Shown here piece after piece: positions 61,181 through 64,000 of a DNA stretch of 64,000 nucleotides. The stretch comes from Lichenibacterium ramalinae (lineage in GTDB: Bacteria; Pseudomonadota; Alphaproteobacteria; Rhizobiales; Beijerinckiaceae), in NCBI RefSeq assembly GCF_004137085.1, contig NZ_QYBC01000004.1:1-64000 (forward strand), read 5' to 3'. The position numbers and the translations under genes are program-made. Under the pieces are notes generated by a model. That model was not told where the DNA came from, did no database searches, and worked only from the letters and a program-made list of their open reading frames with translations. Position 1 is the first letter of the stretch, and every line of letters starts with the position of its first letter.

Positions 61181-63835
61181 ATGATGACTGCTGATACGTC
61201 GAGCCTTCCAGCCCATTTCGAGCCCGAGGCGATCGAGCCGAAGCTCGTCGAGCGCTGGCTCGAGACCGGGGTGGGCCGCGCCGACGTCACGTCGTCGCGT
61301 CCGAAGTTCTCCCTGATCATGCCGCCGCCCAACGTCACGGGCCAGCTCCACATCGGCCACGCGCTCGACATGACGCTGCAGGACGTGGTGGTGCGCCACA
61401 AGCGCCAGCGCGGCTTCGACGTCCTGTGGCTGCCCGGCACCGACCATGCCAGCATCGCCACGCACTTCGTCGTCGAGCGCGAACTCGCCAAGACCGGCGA
61501 AACGCGGTTCACGCTCGGGCGGGACGCCTTCCTGGCGCGTGCCGATGCCTGGCGCGACCAGACGGCCGGCGCCATCCAGGCGCAGTTGCGCCGCCTCGGC
61601 TGCACGCCCGACTGGTCGCGCGAGCGTTTCACGCTCGACCCCGTGATCAGCCGGGCCGTGAAGCGGGTCTTCGTGTCGCTGCACCGCGACGGGCTGATCC
61701 ATCGCGGCACCCGGCTCGTCAACTGGGACCCGAAGTTCCGCACCGCCGTCTCGGATCTCGAGGTCGAGACGCGCGAGGTCGACGGGCACCTCTGGTACAT
61801 CCGCTACCCGCTCGCCGACGAGCCTGGGCGGCACGTCGTGGTGGCGACGACCCGGCCCGAAACGCTGTTCGGCGACCAGGCCGTGGCGGTGAACGCCGCG
61901 GACCCGCGCTACCGCGACCTCGTCGGGCGCCACCTCGCCCTGCCGCTGACCGGCCGCACCATCCCGGTCATCGCCGACGACCACGCCGATCCCGAGCAGG
62001 GCACCGGGGCCGTGAAGATCACGCCCGCCCACGACTTCAACGACCACGCGGTCGGCCTGCGCCACGGCCTCGTGCCGCTCGACGTCATGACGCCGGACGG
62101 GCGCATGAACGACCTCGTGCCCGAGCCCTTCCGCGGCCTCGACCGGTTCGACGCGCGGGCCCGGGCGGTGGAGGCGCTCGAAGCGCTGGGCGCCATCGAG
62201 AAGATCGAGCCCAAGGTCATCGCCCAGCCCTTCGGCGACCGCTCGGGCGTCGTCATCGAGCCGCGCATCACGGACCAATGGTTCCTGAAGACCGAGGGCA
62301 TGGCCGCCGCTGCGGCCGAGGCCGTGCGCCGCGGCGACACGCGCTTCGTCCCGGCCAACTGGTCCAACGTCTTCTTTCGCTGGATGGACAACATCGAGCC
62401 CTGGTGCATCAGCCGGCAGCTCTGGTACGGCCACCAGATCCCGGCCTGGTACGGCGAGGACGGCGAGATCTTCGTGGCCGAGACGGCCGAGGAGGCCGCC
62501 GCGGCGGCGCGGCACCACTACGGCCGGGACGTGACGCTGACGCGCGACCCCGACATCCTCGACACCTGGTTCTCCTCGGCGCTGTGGCCCTTCGCGACGC
62601 TGGGATGGCCGGACGAGACGCCGGACCTCGCCCGCTACTATCCGCAGGACCTGCTGGTCACGGGCTTCGACATCATCTTCTTCTGGGTCGCCCGGATGAT
62701 GATGCAGAGCATCGCCTTCGAGACGGTGCCGCCCTTCCGCGACATCTACATCCACGGCCTGGTGCGCGACGCGTCCGGGCAGAAGATGTCGAAGACCAAG
62801 GGCAACGTGATCGACCCGCTCGATCTCATCGCCCAATACGGCACCGACGCCACCCGCATGACCATGATGACCCTGTGCGGGCACGGGCAGGACATCCGCA
62901 TGTCGGCGGATTCGGTCCGGCCGGCGCGGCTCTTCGCCAACAAGTTGTGGAACGCCGCCCGCTTCGCCGCCTTCAACTGCTGCTTCGACGCGCCGACGCC
63001 GCTGCCGGCCTCGCCCCGCAACGCCATCGACGCCTGGATCGTCGCGGAACTCGCCGGCGTGGCGCGACAGACGCTGGCCTCGCTCGACGACTACCGCTTC
63101 AGCGACGCCGCCACGGGCCTGCAGGCCTTCGTGCGCGACACGTTCTGCGATTGGTACGTCGAGTTCTCGAAGATCAGCATGAACGGCTCCGACGCCGCGG
63201 CGGCGGCGGAAACGCGGGCCGTGGTGGGCTGGTGCCTCAAGACCATCCTGCAGCTGCTGAACCCCTTCATGCCCTTCGTCACCGAGGCGCTGTGGGACGG
63301 CTGCGGCACCGGCGAGGCCATCACGGCCGCGCAGTTGCCGGACTTCGCCGCCCTGCCGGCCCGGGCCGAGGCCGCCGCGGCGGTCGAGGGGGCCATCGCG
63401 CTCGTGTCGCGCATCCGGTCGGTGCGGAGCGAACTCAAGGTCCCGCCCGGACGGCCGGTCCCGCTGCTGGTGTCGGCGCCCTCGACGGCCGCCAAGGCGC
63501 TGCTCGACGGCTTCGGTCCCCACATCCGGCGCCTCGCCAACCTGTCGTCGATCGAGGAGGCGGGCGCCCCGCCCGAAGGCGCCGTGCGGCTCGCCGTCGA
63601 CGGCACCGACTACCTGCTCCCGCTGGCCGACGTCGTCGACTTCGCCAAGGAGCGGCAGCGCCTCGAGAAGGAGCTGAAGAAGAACGACAACGACCGCGCC
63701 GGCATCGCCCGCCGCCTCGCCGACCCGGCCTTCATCGACAAGGCCAATCCCGAGGTGATCGAGACCAACCGGTCCCGCCTCGCCGCCGCCGAGGTGGAAC
63801 GCGAGCGCCTCCTGGCGGCGCTCGCCCTCATCTGA
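61181..63835 (+). CDS. valS: Valyl-tRNA synthetase
   Basis: 884 residues. The class I motifs are HIGH (NVTGQLHIGHALDM) and KMSKT (GQKMSKTKGN, with Thr where Ser is common). The editing domain holds TTRPETLFGDQAVAV, and DFNDHAVGLRHG is its catalytic part. The C-terminal coiled coil (ERQRLEKELKKNDNDRAG) clamps tRNA. ATG 61181 or 61184 is the start. Confidence 0.97.
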   Translation: MMTADTSSLPAHFEPEAIEPKLVERWLETGVGRADVTSSRPKFSLIMPPPNVTGQLHIGHALDMTLQDVVVRHKRQRGFDVLWLPGTDHASIATHFVVERELAKTGETRFTLGRDAFLARADAWRDQTAGAIQAQLRRLGCTPDWSRERFTLDPVISRAVKRVFVSLHRDGLIHRGTRLVNWDPKFRTAVSDLEVETREVDGHLWYIRYPLADEPGRHVVVATTRPETLFGDQAVAVNAADPRYRDLVGRHLALPLTGRTIPVIADDHADPEQGTGAVKITPAHDFNDHAVGLRHGLVPLDVMTPDGRMNDLVPEPFRGLDRFDARARAVEALEALGAIEKIEPKVIAQPFGDRSGVVIEPRITDQWFLKTEGMAAAAAEAVRRGDTRFVPANWSNVFFRWMDNIEPWCISRQLWYGHQIPAWYGEDGEIFVAETAEEAAAAARHHYGRDVTLTRDPDILDTWFSSALWPFATLGWPDETPDLARYYPQDLLVTGFDIIFFWVARMMMQSIAFETVPPFRDIYIHGLVRDASGQKMSKTKGNVIDPLDLIAQYGTDATRMTMMTLCGHGQDIRMSADSVRPARLFANKLWNAARFAAFNCCFDAPTPLPASPRNAIDAWIVAELAGVARQTLASLDDYRFSDAATGLQAFVRDTFCDWYVEFSKISMNGSDAAAAAETRAVVGWCLKTILQLLNPFMPFVTEALWDGCGTGEAITAAQLPDFAALPARAEAAAAVEGAIALVSRIRSVRSELKVPPGRPVPLLVSAPSTAAKALLDGFGPHIRRLANLSSIEEAGAPPEGAVRLAVDGTDYLLPLADVVDFAKERQRLEKELKKNDNDRAGIARRLADPAFIDKANPEVIETNRSRLAAAEVERERLLAALALI

Positions 63836-63845
63836 CGGCGCGCCG

Positions 63846-63871
63846 GGGCCGGCCTCATCCGATGCCGGCCC
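63846..63871 (+). terminator. Hairpin after valS without a clear T-run
   Basis: GGGCCGGC (63846-63853) pairs with GCCGGCCC (63864-63871), 10 bases after the stop. The remaining bases to 64000 hold no gene; a TATAAG near 63980 could be a -10 box for something beyond the window. Confidence 0.35.
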
Positions 63872-64000
63872 GGCCCTCCCGCCGCCCCGATCCCGACACA
63901 GGTCCATACCGGGGCGACATGGCGGGGCGGTCGCCGCCCCGTTTCCGCCCCGGCACGGGTGACGCCGCCCGGGCTCTTCGCTATAAGCGCGGCCGGCGGC

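Overview
The window is GC-rich throughout and looks like the chromosome of a Hyphomicrobiales (Rhizobiales) alphaproteobacterium. Taxonomic markers are a MucR/Ros regulator, CarD, a DUF1491 gene, a sufE/DUF5330-like pair, an infA-maf-yacG block and a SHELRTPLNAIIGF-type histidine kinase. I cannot name the genus; the Methylobacteriaceae/Beijerinckiaceae neighbourhood is a guess from protein style.

Bases 1 to about 13,800 are accessory DNA, the right end of an integrated element that abuts the 3' end of a tRNA-Lys(CUU) gene (13808-13880, minus). No integrase is visible, so the other end lies left of the window. It starts with an array of about 14 copies of an 8-bp CGTTCGGG motif in front of a DUF3102 gene. 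Small phage-like genes follow (a Nu1-like HTH protein, coiled-coil and hypothetical proteins, a frameshifted membrane protein). Next come a possible surface-polysaccharide pair (acyltransferase 3 and a GT2 glycosyltransferase), remnants with an IS66-like tail, and a three-gene minus-strand operon with a HEPN-like protein that is a candidate defence module. A chain of seven very small genes with 1-4 nt overlaps is driven by a near-consensus promoter that should give a leaderless mRNA. Three small plus-strand genes and short repeats that look like integrase arm sites finish the element.

From 13.8 kb on the region is core chromosome. Minus-strand genes are leuA with a leucine-rich leader peptide, carD, a HugZ-like gene coupled to a polar amino-acid ABC transporter, and an RND efflux operon (outer-membrane factor, membrane-fusion protein and two RND pumps) with a VapBC-type toxin-antitoxin pair lying in frame between the pumps. 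Then come a VOC protein, a DUF900-like lipoprotein hydrolase, a TAT-like flavin amine oxidase, a HerA/DUF853 ATPase, a PfkB kinase, a Pit phosphate transporter, an M20 dipeptidase, murJ, sodB, oligopeptidase B, mucR, sufE, a membrane histidine kinase, a LOG-family gene and an Atm1-type ABC exporter.

The last part holds phospholipid synthesis and translation genes: psd, a class III nucleotidyl cyclase and pssA in one tight cluster, then infA, maf, yacG, tusA, tRNA-Phe(GAA) and valS. The observations I rate highest are the cyclase between psd and pssA, the TA pair inside the efflux operon, the leuA leader, the iteron-like array, the leaderless mini-gene operon and the HEPN operon.
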